64,000 bases of DNA from Sialis fuliginosa. Lineage: Eukaryota > Arthropoda > Insecta > Megaloptera > Sialidae. The DNA lies in the NCBI GenBank assembly GCA_961205875.1, contig OY540821.1:2976001-3040000 (forward strand), written 5' to 3'. The position numbers were made by a program, and so were the translations under genes. The notes beneath the pieces were generated by a model that had not been told where the DNA came from, did not search any database, and was given only the letters and a program-made list of their open reading frames with translations. Shown here piece by piece: positions 12,177-22,779 of the stretch (position 1 is its first letter; every line of letters begins with the position of its first letter).

Positions 12177-12680
12177 TCAATCTCCTTTTGGCCTGCTTGC
12201 ACAAATACGCGGAATTTCCTTCTGCAAAAACATCGCTTTCTTCTGGGCCACCATATCAACAGACATCACAACAACGTTCATATTATCAACCGGTAAGTTC
12301 TCATTATCAGCTACAAACCTTTTTTCCTTCTCAAGACTGTCCTTGAATCGTGCCCCATGTCCTAAATGATTCAGAAGAACATCCAATTTGTCGTTGAGTT
12401 TAAACAGCGCATTTCTTAAATCAATTTTTAACGGGGTTATTTCATTTTGTTCTAACATGTAATCATCCAAATCATGTTCTTTTTCTATGCTGACTCCTTC
12501 GTTTGATATACTTATTTCATTTTTCAACCTGAATATTTCATTTTGAAGTCTGTTGATTTCCGGTACGGCTTGTATTTCCGTTGCCCACATCATTAAACAT
12601 CCTGGTAGTTGGTAAACTTTACAATCACCAAGAATTATGAAGATTGAAATTATTAACAAAGTTGAAGTTAGTGTCTTCAT
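12177..12680 (-). CDS. Small secreted coiled-coil protein, function unknown
   Basis: This is a single-exon open frame of 167 codons with an ATG start. Residues 1-20 form a clear signal peptide (MKTLTSTLL..., cleavage probably after GDC). Residues ~40-115 alternate hydrophobic and charged positions in a coiled-coil manner (RLQNEIFRLKNEI). The tail is basic and Met/Val-rich. Only about two Cys remain in the mature part, so it is not a disulfide-rich peptide. A TATA-like run lies about 40 bp upstream of the ATG. A truncated tandem duplicate lies downstream and a hAT MITE sits in the likely 3' UTR. I do not recognise the family; a secreted structural or salivary protein is possible but unsupported. 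The strongest evidence that it is a gene is the signal peptide plus the full-length frame in AT-rich DNA. Confidence 0.65.
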   Translation of the reverse strand: MKTLTSTLLIISIFIILGDCKVYQLPGCLMMWATEIQAVPEINRLQNEIFRLKNEISISNEGVSIEKEHDLDDYMLEQNEITPLKIDLRNALFKLNDKLDVLLNHLGHGARFKDSLEKEKRFVADNENLPVDNMNVVVMSVDMVAQKKAMFLQKEIPRICASRPKGD

Positions 12681-12716
12681 TTTTGATACAAAATTTTATT
12701 TATCAGAATTTTACGT

Positions 12717-12726
12717 TATATATATA
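12717..12726 (-). promoter_or_regulatory. TATA-like element of the secreted-protein gene
   Basis: TATATATA followed by AAC (minus strand) lies 37-46 bases upstream of the ATG at 12680. If used, it leaves a 5' UTR of only about 10-15 bases. Similar AT runs are common here, so support is moderate. Confidence 0.4.
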
Positions 12727-12842
12727 CACCTATCCCCCGATGTATTATTTATCGAAACAGTGGAGCCGATGTGGGTTGTTTTAAGAGGTATTGACTGTGA
12801 AAAAACATCTGCCAAGTAAATTCACAGTGCTTACTCGTGCTA

Positions 12843-14002
12843 AATTCACCAAAGGTAGTTAATTATTGAACAATTTAAATAAAAAACGATGCCTGGAATT
12901 GGTTAACCATTTAATTTTTATACAATATTACTAAAAAATATTAGTTTGAAATTTTTCTTAAGACACCTGATTAATTTTTCGTATATTTTTAATTTTTTGA
13001 CAATTTCAATGTAAATCCAAAGTTATGCAAACGTCAAAATGACATTTAATATGTCCAAGCAAATATCAATTTAGAAAAACAAAACACGATTTTTTAAAAT
13101 AAATTGAGATAAATTTTGTAAGGGAATATTTTACAACAAACGTTGTAGACCCATATTATAGGAAATTTAATGCTCTAAAAAAAATATTCTCTCTTTCACG
13201 TAACATGTGTCGTTCTTGAGATATTTTGAAAAAATAAATATTTTGGAATGTAACCCGTCCCCCTTATACACGTTTTGATGATTTTAAAATCCATCCAACC
13301 AAATGTCATTAATATCGGTCTAGTGGTTCATGAGTTATGTGTGTGACAAGGATTCCGGGGACAGACACACGGACGGACTGACATACAGACAGACACGGAA
13401 CGAAAGTGATTGTCTTGACGTGAAACGGAAATATCAATTTAAAATTTTGAATTCTAAGAACAATTTTTTTGTCTCATTCTAAAACGATCACAAAGCTTCT
13501 CATATCTTCGATATTGCGAGGAAGTAAAATGGAAAGATTGGAAATTTCTTCTGAAATGACTTCAGAAATACTTAATCTTTAAGAAACCGAAGAGTCCCTA
13601 GTCGGGACTGGGGAGCTTTAGCCGGTATTTTGATTTAAATATTTATCATAATTTAAAAAAAATAGCATAGTTACATTCTATAAGACATATTATATTATCA
13701 GATTTTCATTTCACAAAGCTTCTCGTATCTTCAATATTGTGAGGAAGCAAAATAATCTATCGATTTAAAAGCATATTTTGTATATGAGAGATACATATTT
13801 TTATTTTTAAAGATATAACCTGTTTTTTAAATGGCACCCTGTATTTATTATTATATTATCAGTTAGTAAATTTTATCCTCTTTACATCGATATAAAAATA
13901 CCATAGAAAAAAATCACGTTGATAATTATATAACCAGTAAAATCCAATTTTCTCCAAATTTTTTTCTGTGCTTTGTGAAAATTTTACATGAGAATTTAAA
14001 AA
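12843..14002. other. AT-rich spacer with dispersed-repeat fragments
   Basis: No gene is recognised. TATCTTCGATATTGCGAGGA near 13503 recurs as a variant near 13726, suggesting a short decayed duplication. A GACAGACACACGGACGGACT tract near 13362 is the kind found in insect transposon relics. Confidence 0.45.
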
Positions 14003-14320
14003 ATGCCCGGTATTATAAAGAATTTGCTTGCGTGCAAAAGCCAATTAGCTTCCAGCTAACGCTACCTGCTCGGTGTCAAAATGTTATGAAATTGCTCGAT
14101 ATTTTAAAGCAGTGGTAATAAATGTATGCATTTTATGAGGTACACTTGACGCACTTATTTTAAGTCGCTGATTTCTACTTATCGCGCATGCGTCAAGGTT
14201 ATTACATGTACGATTTCATTCGCTATCCATCTGTCATTTATATTCAATGCCTAGCAGATAGCGTTAGCTGGAAGCTAAGTTGCTTTTGCACTCAAGTAAA
14301 TTCTTTATAATACCGGGCAT
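14003..14320. mobile_element. 318-bp foldback MITE, ATGCCCGGTATTATAAAG ends
   Basis: The outer ~60 bp on each side are near-perfect inverted copies, continuing inward through GTGCAAAAGC and CTTCCAGCTAACGCT. No coding capacity. It is probably related to the 5252-5579 and 53096-53337 elements by its termini. Confidence 0.75.
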
Positions 14321-15353
14321 AATAGTATTATAAAAAATATAACATAGGTTGCTACTTAAAAAAGACGTTACATAAAAAAATGGGCAGCATAAAAATTTAT
14401 TTTAAAAAAATGTCTACTTTCTAATTTTAAGTAGACGCCACTGGTCAAGGGTCACCAGGAATTATCATAAAATTGATATCATGTGGTTACAAATAATAAA
14501 ATTATCTTTGTTAATATAATTACTGGGATTTCCTTTAATATAATAAAATAACTTGATAATTTTAAGAATATAATTAATTATTTATAATAATGTGATCGAC
14601 ATACTAGATAAATAAAAAAATATATGTAAAATTTACCTCGAGTTACGTCGCTTTGTATTTACGTACATTTTCAATTACTACCCTTCGCATATTTGGAAGG
14701 GGGTGGGGAGTAAAGAAGTATACAAAATCATTCATTGTGATGAAAATCATTTTATTTTATTTCTACATACTTACCCTGATAAATATATAAAATTAATATT
14801 AGTATAGTATATTTATTATTTAAAAAAAACAAGTAATGTTATCTAAATAGAGTTTATTAATAACTTGACTTGATAACTTATTTTCAAGTTTGTGAGATAC
14901 CGTGTCTTTATCATATATTTTTGTGTATTTCATATAAAAATTATTATTCACTAAGTGTTTGCAGTTTTGGTAATAAAAGTGCACAAAATGATATTTTAAT
15001 AGAAAATCAAGCTGCAAAGATATTTATTTCGGTTAATGTAATCACTGGTTATTAGAATCATCAACTATATATGGCATATTTATAATTTATGAAGAGAAAA
15101 AGGTGTTTTTTGAAAGTAAGTAAAAGTTATTTTTTTATATTACCTTTTGCATTTTTTAAATTCTTGTTGGTCAGCTTTTATACTTTAATATTAAGTTATT
15201 ATATCTAGTAAAGTAAGTTTAACTTCTTGCTGTATCAGGTGGATGTCGGAATGTCACCAATCAGCACTGTTGAGATTGCTATCAAATAATAAATATAATA
15301 CAATCATTTTTTCAGACTTGTTTTCATTTTACCTTTGCTACTAATTGTAAGTA
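14321..15353. other. AT-rich spacer, no gene recognised
   Basis: Only short open frames lacking motifs. Near 15241 there is an inverted fragment of the 5932-6390 tandem unit. Confidence 0.5.
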
Positions 15354-15708
15354 CAGTCGGGACTCGTTTATTCTAAGCCTTCTGAATCGTTTTTACGAGG
15401 AAGTCGCGTTTATTCGAAGTCGAGAGGGGCTCCCACTAAGTTATGTATAGATCCTTGACCAATCAACGTTGGCGCGAGAATTGACGTCACCACGAAGACG
15501 TATTCAAATGTTATAAATGTATAATATAATATTAATTACAAGAAATCCTTTATTTATTCTTGTCTTCGTATTTACAATCAAAGAAGCACAAATTCGACAT
15601 TGCAAAATCATGAAAAAGCTATCACAGACAATTTTGTCTATTCGGGAAGTGTCATTTTTACTATTCTTAATTTGGCAATACGTTCTGTGGTTTTGAGTTT
15701 TTGACAGC

Positions 15709-15768
15709 TTTCTATGATTTTGCAATGTCGAATTTATATATAAATTCGACATTGCAAAATCATAGAAA
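15709..15768. repeat. 60-bp perfect palindrome
   Basis: The 60 bases are identical on both strands, centred on TTTATATATAAA, with arms carrying ATTCGACATTGCAAAATCAT. A third copy of the arm lies at about 15585-15605, so a hairpin of about 150 bases is also possible. Confidence 0.9.
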
Positions 15769-15782
15769 AAGATAAAAAAATA

Positions 15783-16000
15783 CAGTCTCCCACAGTATTC
15801 CAACGAGAGTCTCCCATGGAGTATTCCGTATGTCACTCAGGGAGACTCGATTGGAGACTCTTGAATGGGAGACTCTAGTCTCTGAATGGGAGACTCTAGT
15901 CTCTGAACGGGAGACGCTAGTATTCCAAAGAATGATCCAAATTTATGGGTCTATAGTCTCTGTATGGGATACTCGAGTCTCTCTGAAAATGCATAAAATT
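15783..16000. repeat. GGGAGACTC / AGTATTCC motif array, left
   Basis: About ten irregular copies of GGGAGACTC, GGAGACTCTAGTCTCTGAA and AGTATTCC variants occur in both orientations, with spacing of about 20-30 bp. No open frame fits them. Confidence 0.7.
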
Positions 16001-16844
16001 AGGTAGTAGTATAAAATTTCAATTCACAAAATATTCTAGATAAAATAATTATTTATTTTAAATTAATTGAGAAGAACATATAATTATTATTATTGCTGTA
16101 GCTATGAGTAGTGAAAAAAATTCGGCTTTTATAGACTTACATATGAATTATAAGTCTATAAAATGCTTTTCAACATCGCATTTGAACTGTTATTAACAGG
16201 ATTGTGGTGATTATGATAGTAATTATAAAAATAATTATATTTTTATTATCATTTTTCTGTTTTTTGCTTATTGATTTTTTTATCGTTGAACCTGAAAAAA
16301 TAAATGAAGCAAAATAAGTTACAACCATTTTCTAATTTCTAGCAGCTAGAGTAATGAAATTATGTTAGAGCAATCATGTAAATAAAAGAAATACTCACAT
16401 CAAGTATATAACACATTCAGAAATTCTGCTTTTTCTTACATCCAGTAAATAATTATGGAAAATATTACTGAATTTAATGAAATTTCATTTTTTGCTCATT
16501 CTTATGCTTCCTTAATCATATTTTTAAACAATTCGAAAATTTCTTCGTATTTGAAGGATTCTTGAAGAATTTTTGACAACATTATCAATTCAAATACTGT
16601 TTATATTTTTACCAAGTAAACGCGACCCATGTGTATTCCTTCGACAACTAGATATAACTAAATATACCTACAAAGTTTCTTTTTTCTTTCCAAAAATCAA
16701 CCGTCACTACATATTTATGAAACATGTGTTAAACATTACACGTTGTGTCCTTGTTTATGCCACATGCTCTCAGTCCGTTAAATATTCCAAGAAACCTAAG
16801 AAATATTACCAGTTCAAAAACCTTCTAAGTCCACCAACTTTGGA

Positions 16845-17012
16845 AGACTCGAGTATTCCTATGGGAGACTCAAGTATCCTATAGAGACTCGAGTATTCCT
16901 ATGGGAGACTCAAATATAAGCAAGAAGTCACCGGAATACTCTGAGAGACGCTTTGGAATACTGTAAAGGTCGCTGGAATACTCTGGGAGACGCTGGGATA
17001 CTCGAGGGAGAC
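16845..17012. repeat. GGGAGAC(T/G)C / AGTATTCC motif array, right
   Basis: This is the partner of the left array inside the same foldback element: GACTCGAGTATTCCTATGGG twice, then GGAATACTCTGRGAGACGCT variants. The arrays lie on opposite sides of the foldback and are partly complementary. Confidence 0.7.
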
Positions 17013-17516
17013 TGAAAATTTTATCTCGGGATATATACTTCTTTGATTGCATGTGTTGTTAAAATATCAAAAAATACGAAAACAAGAATAAATGAAGGAT
17101 TTTTTTGTAATTGATATTCTATTATACATTTATAACATTTGAATACGTCTTCGTGGTGACTTCAATGCCCGCACCAACGCTGATTGGTCAATGAGCTATA
17201 GAGACTATGTATGTAAACCTTGGTATTTAATATTTATCGTTAATAGTTAATCGTAATAGTGAAATAATTTTACTTTACTTTTAATTTCGAATATAAGCAA
17301 GGTGACGAGTGACGACTGTTCGTTTACGCCATGACTCGAGAATGGTGGAAGGTGAAGGAGGAGAAAAATTTCGAATAAACGAAACTCGGCATTTCAGATA
17401 AACGAGACTTAGAATAAACGATATATGTAATTTTTCTCCGGCTTGCATCACATATTTCTGTACTTGTATGATAGGTTAGTATTTATTTACAAACATTTAT
17501 ATTTTTTTTGTTGTAG

Positions 17517-17624
17517 CAGCTGCAAAAATGTCTGATTTAGGAAAAAAATGTCCGAAATGTTCATTCCGATACGTCGATGCGGATTCGTTTATAAGACATG
17601 TTCAAAAATACCATCCACTTTATC
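17517..17624 (+). CDS. First coding exon with one C2H2 zinc finger
   Basis: A pyrimidine-rich TTTTTTTTGTTGTAG acceptor precedes 11 bases and an ATG at 17528; the exon ends at C|GTAAGAAC, leaving phase 1. The 32 residues hold a textbook finger: C-P-K-C, twelve residues, H, four residues, H (Cys8, Cys11, His24, His29). A single N-terminal C2H2 finger opens many insect genes, including ones derived from transposons, so host function cannot be told. Downstream exons are not identified within the next 2 kb; the next part could lie beyond the large transposon nest. Acceptor, donor and finger spacing together make chance unlikely. Confidence 0.6.
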
Positions 17625-19121
17625 GTAAGAACTTTTTTTAATATATTTCCAATATTAGCTTTTACCACCGGTTTCACGAACAATAGGTATCTGTAACTAT
17701 AACTTTAAACTGTTCACAACTCTTAACTGATAGTGTGAAATACCTCTGTAAAAGAGAGAGAGAGAAACAGATAGAGAGAAAGCAAAAAATATTTTATTTA
17801 AAATCTATTTTATTTTTGTCCGAATCTTTTGAATTTAAATATGACAACATAAAAATACAAATATTTGATGGAGGGGTGGGGGAGGGAACAAGTCCCCTTT
17901 TGTTTTCAAATCGAGTTCTGGTTGATATATTTAATACAATCAAATGTTATAAGACAACCTCTAATAAAAAAATGATTGCACAAATATGGTCCTCAAAATA
18001 ACTCTTGTTTCCAAATTCAGCCCTTGTTAATATATTTAATTAACATACATTAGATAACCCATAGTAAGAATATGACTGCACAAAATATTCAATTTTGACT
18101 AATTGCTATTAAAAAATAACATTTTTAAAATTGATTAATTTTTTCCAGAAATGCAATCGGCAGATTTTATCATTGATGTAAAAGACATCCGAAGAAAATA
18201 AACGAATCGATCGATTTTCGGCGTAATATTTACAGAAAAAGAGTAAGATTATATTATAATAATGTTCGGGCTGGAATTTCTCCTTAATCACTCTCTGCAT
18301 TTAAAAAATATAATATATAAAAAACATAAATATATTACTATTTCTGTTACGAAAATGTATGGTAGATACATATATATATATACGTAAGAAAACAGTGTAG
18401 CAGCAAATTATATTATGATAATTAATGTAAATGATATGTGCTGGTGGTCTGTACGCCTACGTAAATGGACTGAATATAAATATATATTTAAAAAATAATG
18501 ATTAATAAATATGTAATTTATTGTAAATGAAAATAAATATCTGTTACTTTTGTAGTTGCATTAATTATTGTCTATAGTTTTATAGGTACTCACAATCAGT
18601 GTTTGGAATGTTAGTTATGCATCCTCCTCCCCAAAAAGCATTTTTTTTGAAAACCATTTTTCACAAATATTTTTAAAAATATTTACACTCCTCAACCAAT
18701 CAAACCAAAAAAAGGTCCTTTTTATAAAATACCTCTACTTATTTTAGCACTCCCTTGTACTTGGAAATCAGGGTTTTTTTTTTCGAAAATCTTATCATTT
18801 CTGTTTTCGTATACCAAATTTCATCTTAATCGATCTAAAATTTTTGAGGACGGACGGACGGATGGACATGGCGAAACTATAACATTTCCTAGTTTTCTAC
18901 GAAAACATAAAAATTAAAAGATAAATTGACTAATTGCAAAATTTATCCAAAGATGGCGCAAATAAATATAACCAGCTTGAAAGTGAAATGTTAGCAAAGA
19001 TATGAATCAAGAAATAATCATATCTCTGTTATATTCTGTGACCAATAATAGATGGCAGCACTGACATTAACAATGAAATGTAAAATGTAATTACACTATT
19101 TATTTTAACAATAAGATAATA
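17625..19121. other. Probable intron or spacer, nothing further recognised
   Basis: AT-rich, with a GAGAGAGA tract near 17755 and a GGACGGACGGACGGATGG tract near 18850. No second exon for the zinc-finger gene is apparent. Confidence 0.45.
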
Positions 19122-19568
19122 AAGTAAAGGCACCAGTTATGGTCGCTATAAGAGCAAGTTTTCGTTTTTTTTGGATTAATGGGTTTGTTTTTTGTAATTC
19201 TCATGAACTCATGTTACTAATAAAACAAGTAACTTTTTATTTAATCAATTTAATTACCAAAATCCGCAAATATAGCTTGTTTTTTAAATTACAGCCTTTT
19301 ATTTTGTTCATGTTTTTTTTTCCAGTAATGGCAAAGGTAAAACCAATAATGAGCACGCGGTGATGGACACTTGCTAATGATTACAAAATGATAAGTACTA
19401 CGACACAAAAGATATAAAAGAAAGAATCGTCAAATTTGAAACAATGTAAAACAGTTGCTATGATAATATACTAATTAATAAATAAATTATACTAATAATT
19501 AGTTTAAATGTCTACCATTTTGACACATATCGGCCGATTGTCCTACCCAAGACTGGTGCCACTACCTT
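19122..19568 (+). mobile_element. AAGGTAGTGGCA-end MITE, copy 2
   Basis: The left end AAGTAAAGGCACCAGT and right end ACTGGTGCCACTACCTT are inverted. The body is homologous to the reverse complement of 10080-10644. It is noncoding. Confidence 0.7.
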
Positions 19569-19775
19569 ATCTTTACGTGTGTTTATTTTACAATAGTTGT
19601 TAGATTATTGTTTAACACGTATAAGTAATATTTATTTAATGAACTTAAATCTTTCACTTAGACTAATATTTTTCTATAATAATATTAACAAGGAATATGT
19701 AAATATACAAATAAAACATAGAGGCTTTAAACAGTCACAGAAGTTAAATAATACAAAGTGGAAACACAAATTACG

Positions 19776-21152
19776 GGTGAGCCAAAACAAGTGTTCATAT
19801 GTGAACGAGTCTTACCTCTGATTTATGACTAACTTTAGGTTCATATTTTGACATATTTTGGCAGTTTGATCTTTAGCAAAATTGCTAAAATTAAAAAATT
19901 AACCACGGCATCGCAAATATCAGCTGAACGTTTAATTATCGTAAAAACTTTTTAAAAAAATAACGAGTCGTCAGTACAAACATTTCGCGATCTACGTGAA
20001 TTTTTCGGTCAAATTAACAGACCAAGTACGCGGGTTATTTCAAGAATTGTGAGTAATTTCGAGGAGAATCATATTCTATCGGATCATAAGAAAGTCCGGC
20101 ATAAACGTACAGGGCGCACACCAAAAAAAAAAGCTGTAAGTCCAGAGCCGTAACTTGAGGCTCGGGAGCCCCGGGGCAGCAGGTGATCGAGGGGCCCCCC
20201 TTATAAAATTTTTTTTGAACAATTTTGAAGTTTGTGGCTATTTTCGAAAAAATAAGTTTTTCAATAAAAATGTGAATGCTTTCAAATTTTAATTATTAAT
20301 ATTTTTTGTAAACAATGAAAACTACACCAGTAAATAAATTTTTTGAAAAAAAACAAACAATATAATTTCTCATATCGAGCTGCATAAAACTCGATTTGTA
20401 GTGCAGTCATATTAGCGAAAATTTTTGTACCTTGTTGAAAAAACGACAATTTTTACAGTTTTTCGTGTGCGATTTTTTTTAAATACCTCCAATCTATTGA
20501 CCGGATTGCAAAAAATAAAAAAATCATTTTAATTCATGTTACAAATTTCCCTATAAAACTAAATTTAAAAAAAAAAATTACAGAACCTATTTACAACGAC
20601 CAATAAAATCGATTTTAATAAAATTTTGGGAAAAGATATTCCTTATGATTATAAATATGCAAGTGTGACAAGTTCCAAATCAAAACGGCTAAAAAACACA
20701 TTTAAAAATAAAAATTGGCTCGTTGATATCTTGTGAGCAACAAAGGGACGTTCTTTTTTGTAATTTTTTTTATGTACTATACGATGGCGCTAAAGATAAT
20801 TCTATAAATGTTTTAAACGATTTTTTTTGAGTTTTTGTTTTTGAAAAATTTTCTCCGTTTTCGTAAAAAGACCTTCCTTTTTCGGGGGCCCCGGGGCACG
20901 GCCCCGGCTGCCCCGGTGGTAGTTACGGCCCTGTGTAAAACGCCATGTTCACCAAAATCCGAAAGTGTCTCTTCGTCATCGATTACAGCAGTTAAATGTG
21001 TCTTATTCAAGTTTGTTGGAAAACTTCTTCAGAATTAGCTGAAATGGATTTGAAAAACATCTGGTCTCAATAAGACGGCGCTACATACCATACATCGCGC
21101 CAAACAATCAATTTATTGAAGATCAAGTTTGGAAATCGAATCATTTTGTGAA
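19776..21152 (+). pseudogene. Mariner-like transposase relic, 5' part
   Basis: The left end GGGTGAGCCAAAACAAGTG near 19777 is a mariner-type terminus. Conceptual translation gives a broken N-terminal DNA-binding region (RPSTRVISRIVSNFEEN near 20020-20070, then a basic stretch) and, after the inserted hAT MITE, a region with EMDLKNIW and DGA...YHTSR near 21040-21100, the DD34D-type catalytic block. Stops and frameshifts occur throughout. The matching right terminus CACTTGTTTTGGCTCACC is at 45326-45345, so the rest was displaced by the 23-kb nested insertion. Confidence 0.7.
20143..20933. mobile_element. 791-bp hAT-type MITE, CAGGGCCGTAACT family, copy 1
   Basis: GC-rich ends (CAGAGCCGTAACT left, AGTTACGGCCCTG right) surround an AT-rich body. 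Flanks TGTAAGTC and TGTAAAAC are a decayed 8-bp duplication. It sits inside the mariner transposase relic. The body matches 55639-56462, which has a perfect duplication. Confidence 0.8.
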
Positions 21153-21561
21153 ATGCGCATACTCTATCAACTAAAAAAAAAAATTTGAAATTTTGAAAAA
21201 AAAAATTTTTTTGGTTGTAGTTGAGCGACAACTTCAAATATTTCATGAAATAATCTTCATACTTTAGTATTACACCCTACAAAGTTTGAATAGAATCGAA
21301 GTGGTAGAACATACTTAAAAAAATTAAAATCATTGGAAGTCAATATTAACATGTACAAATGCTATAGAAATAATGTAATATAAACATAGTATAAAAATGA
21401 TACAAAAACAGTTATTTAAATAAAATTAACTCAAAATATTTAATAAGAACGCTTCTGTCTCCCACTGCCCGTTTATCTTACCGTCTTGGACATACATACA
21501 TTTCTTATGGTGATATACACATATAGTCCAGGCCACTACATGAAATTGAGTTTCTTGAAGT
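21153..21561. repeat. Left arm of foldback element hosting the gypsy nest
   Basis: This arm starts TGCGCATACTCTATCAACTA and is an inverted copy of 43765-44214, at high identity over about 405 bp (e.g. GGTGATATACACATATAGTC). It is cut at 21561 by gypsy A. The homology resumes after gypsy A with TTCGTATAAC near 43221, showing that the retrotransposon landed inside the arm. Confidence 0.85.
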
Positions 21562-21673
21562 TGTAATGTACAGAGCATCCAGAACATCTCAAAGCATCCA
21601 GAACTTCACTTCACATCCAGAACATCCAGAAGATATGCTATATTTATTTCAAATACTGTAAGTTATTTTATTT

Positions 21674-22719
21674 TTGTATATTAAAACGCTAGTACGTAAA
21701 ATTTTAATGAGCAGTTACCCAGATCTATCAAATTTATTTAAAATCGAAGAACCAAATCAATTCACAATGTCGGGAATAAGCGTAGAACTGGCCGAAAAAA
21801 TGCTCATAAAATTTGACGGTACAAATGGAAAATTGTATGAATTTATAGACAACAGTGACAAAGCGATGGCGTTAGTTAAACCCGAGCTTTCTGATGTTTT
21901 ATTTAATATCATAGAAACTAAAATCACAGATAATGCACGCGCTCTTATTAGAAATAGATCGTTCGAGTCTTGGGAAACACTAAAAAACTATTTATTAGAC
22001 TCCTATTCGGAAAAACGAACAATAAGCCAATGGCAATTAGAACTAAATTCATGTAAGCAAAATTTTGGAGAGTACTCTCATTTTCAAATAAGATCGAGTC
22101 CTTTTATGTTAAATTAATAAATAGTTTAGATAGAAATTTAAAGAAAGATGCCCATCAGGCATGTGTCAATTTATTGAAAAATGAAGCACTGAACGTATTC
22201 TTAACTGGGTTACATAAAGAAATCGCGCTTATTGTGAAATCACAAAGACCTGGAAGCCTCGAAGACGCCATTTCTTTCGCACTTGTCGAAGAACAGGAAG
22301 CTAAATCTAAAACTGAAATATCAAAATACCAATCAGTAAATAATTCTTCAGCAAAATTTTGTAATATATGTCAAAAGCCGGGACATACTACATTTAATTG
22401 TCGTTATAAATCTCAACAAACTTTCAATACGAATAGAAATCATGTAAGGCATTTTTCTAGCGATCATAGCAACAATAGAAATAATAACATAGATAGGAAC
22501 CACATAAGGCAATTCTCAAATCAGAGTAATAATCACGGCACTACTAAAATATGTAATTACTGTAAAAAGTTTGGTCATTTGATTAGCAAATGTCGGAAAC
22601 GACAATACAATAATAGTAGGAAAAATAATCCTAACGCTCCAACTCATTTAAACTCCAAAAATTCCGGACATCCGGTCGTGTCACGGAATGCACATCTAAT
22701 ACAGGCCGATTATCATTAA
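21674..22719 (+). pseudogene. gag: gag of gypsy A, frameshifted
   Basis: This is the nucleocapsid/capsid gene of element A. The capsid-like region lies in 21674-22117, where a one-base shift near 22085-22090 moves the frame, and it continues in 22120-22719. Two CCHC zinc knuckles, CNICQKPGHTTFNC and CNYCKKFGHLISKC, sit near 22362 and 22552 and would bind RNA. The Asn-rich spacer between them is typical of such elements. The frameshift and downstream stop make it nonfunctional. Confidence 0.8.
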
Positions 22720-22779
22720 TTAATCTAAAATCTATCACTTCATATGTTCATCTACACGTCAATGAGCTTGACCCTTCAC

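Larger units (their letters stand above)
10927..12434. repeat. Tandem segmental duplication (two units)
   Basis: Unit 1 (about 10927-11610) and unit 2 (11611-12434) both start AAAACGATATTATTTTTAAA, pass through GCGGACGAAG(C/T)CGCG, CAATAATAGCGTCAAGTCTG and the 3' part of the secreted-protein gene. Unit 1 breaks off inside the coding region at a TTTTTAACGG joint, where unit 2 begins. Unit 2 alone has the 163-bp hAT-like insertion at 11968, so that insertion postdates the duplication. Confidence 0.8.
15354..17428. mobile_element. Foldback element with pogo/Tigger-like outer end
   Basis: The left end TA|CAGTCGGGACTCGTTTATTC resembles pogo/Tigger termini. The right side carries inverted counterparts (AGAATAAACGA near 17410; CGAATAAACGA near 17373). 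Inner arms 15463-15590 and 17045-17200 are strongly complementary, for instance CACGAAGACGTATTCAAATG and its complement near 17137. The middle is noncoding, with a perfect palindrome and GGGAGAC arrays. The right boundary is uncertain. Confidence 0.6.

Noticed and set aside
16573-16884. 103-codon plus frame in the foldback loop
   Set aside because: It runs into the GGGAGAC array and has no domain or start context; likely chance.
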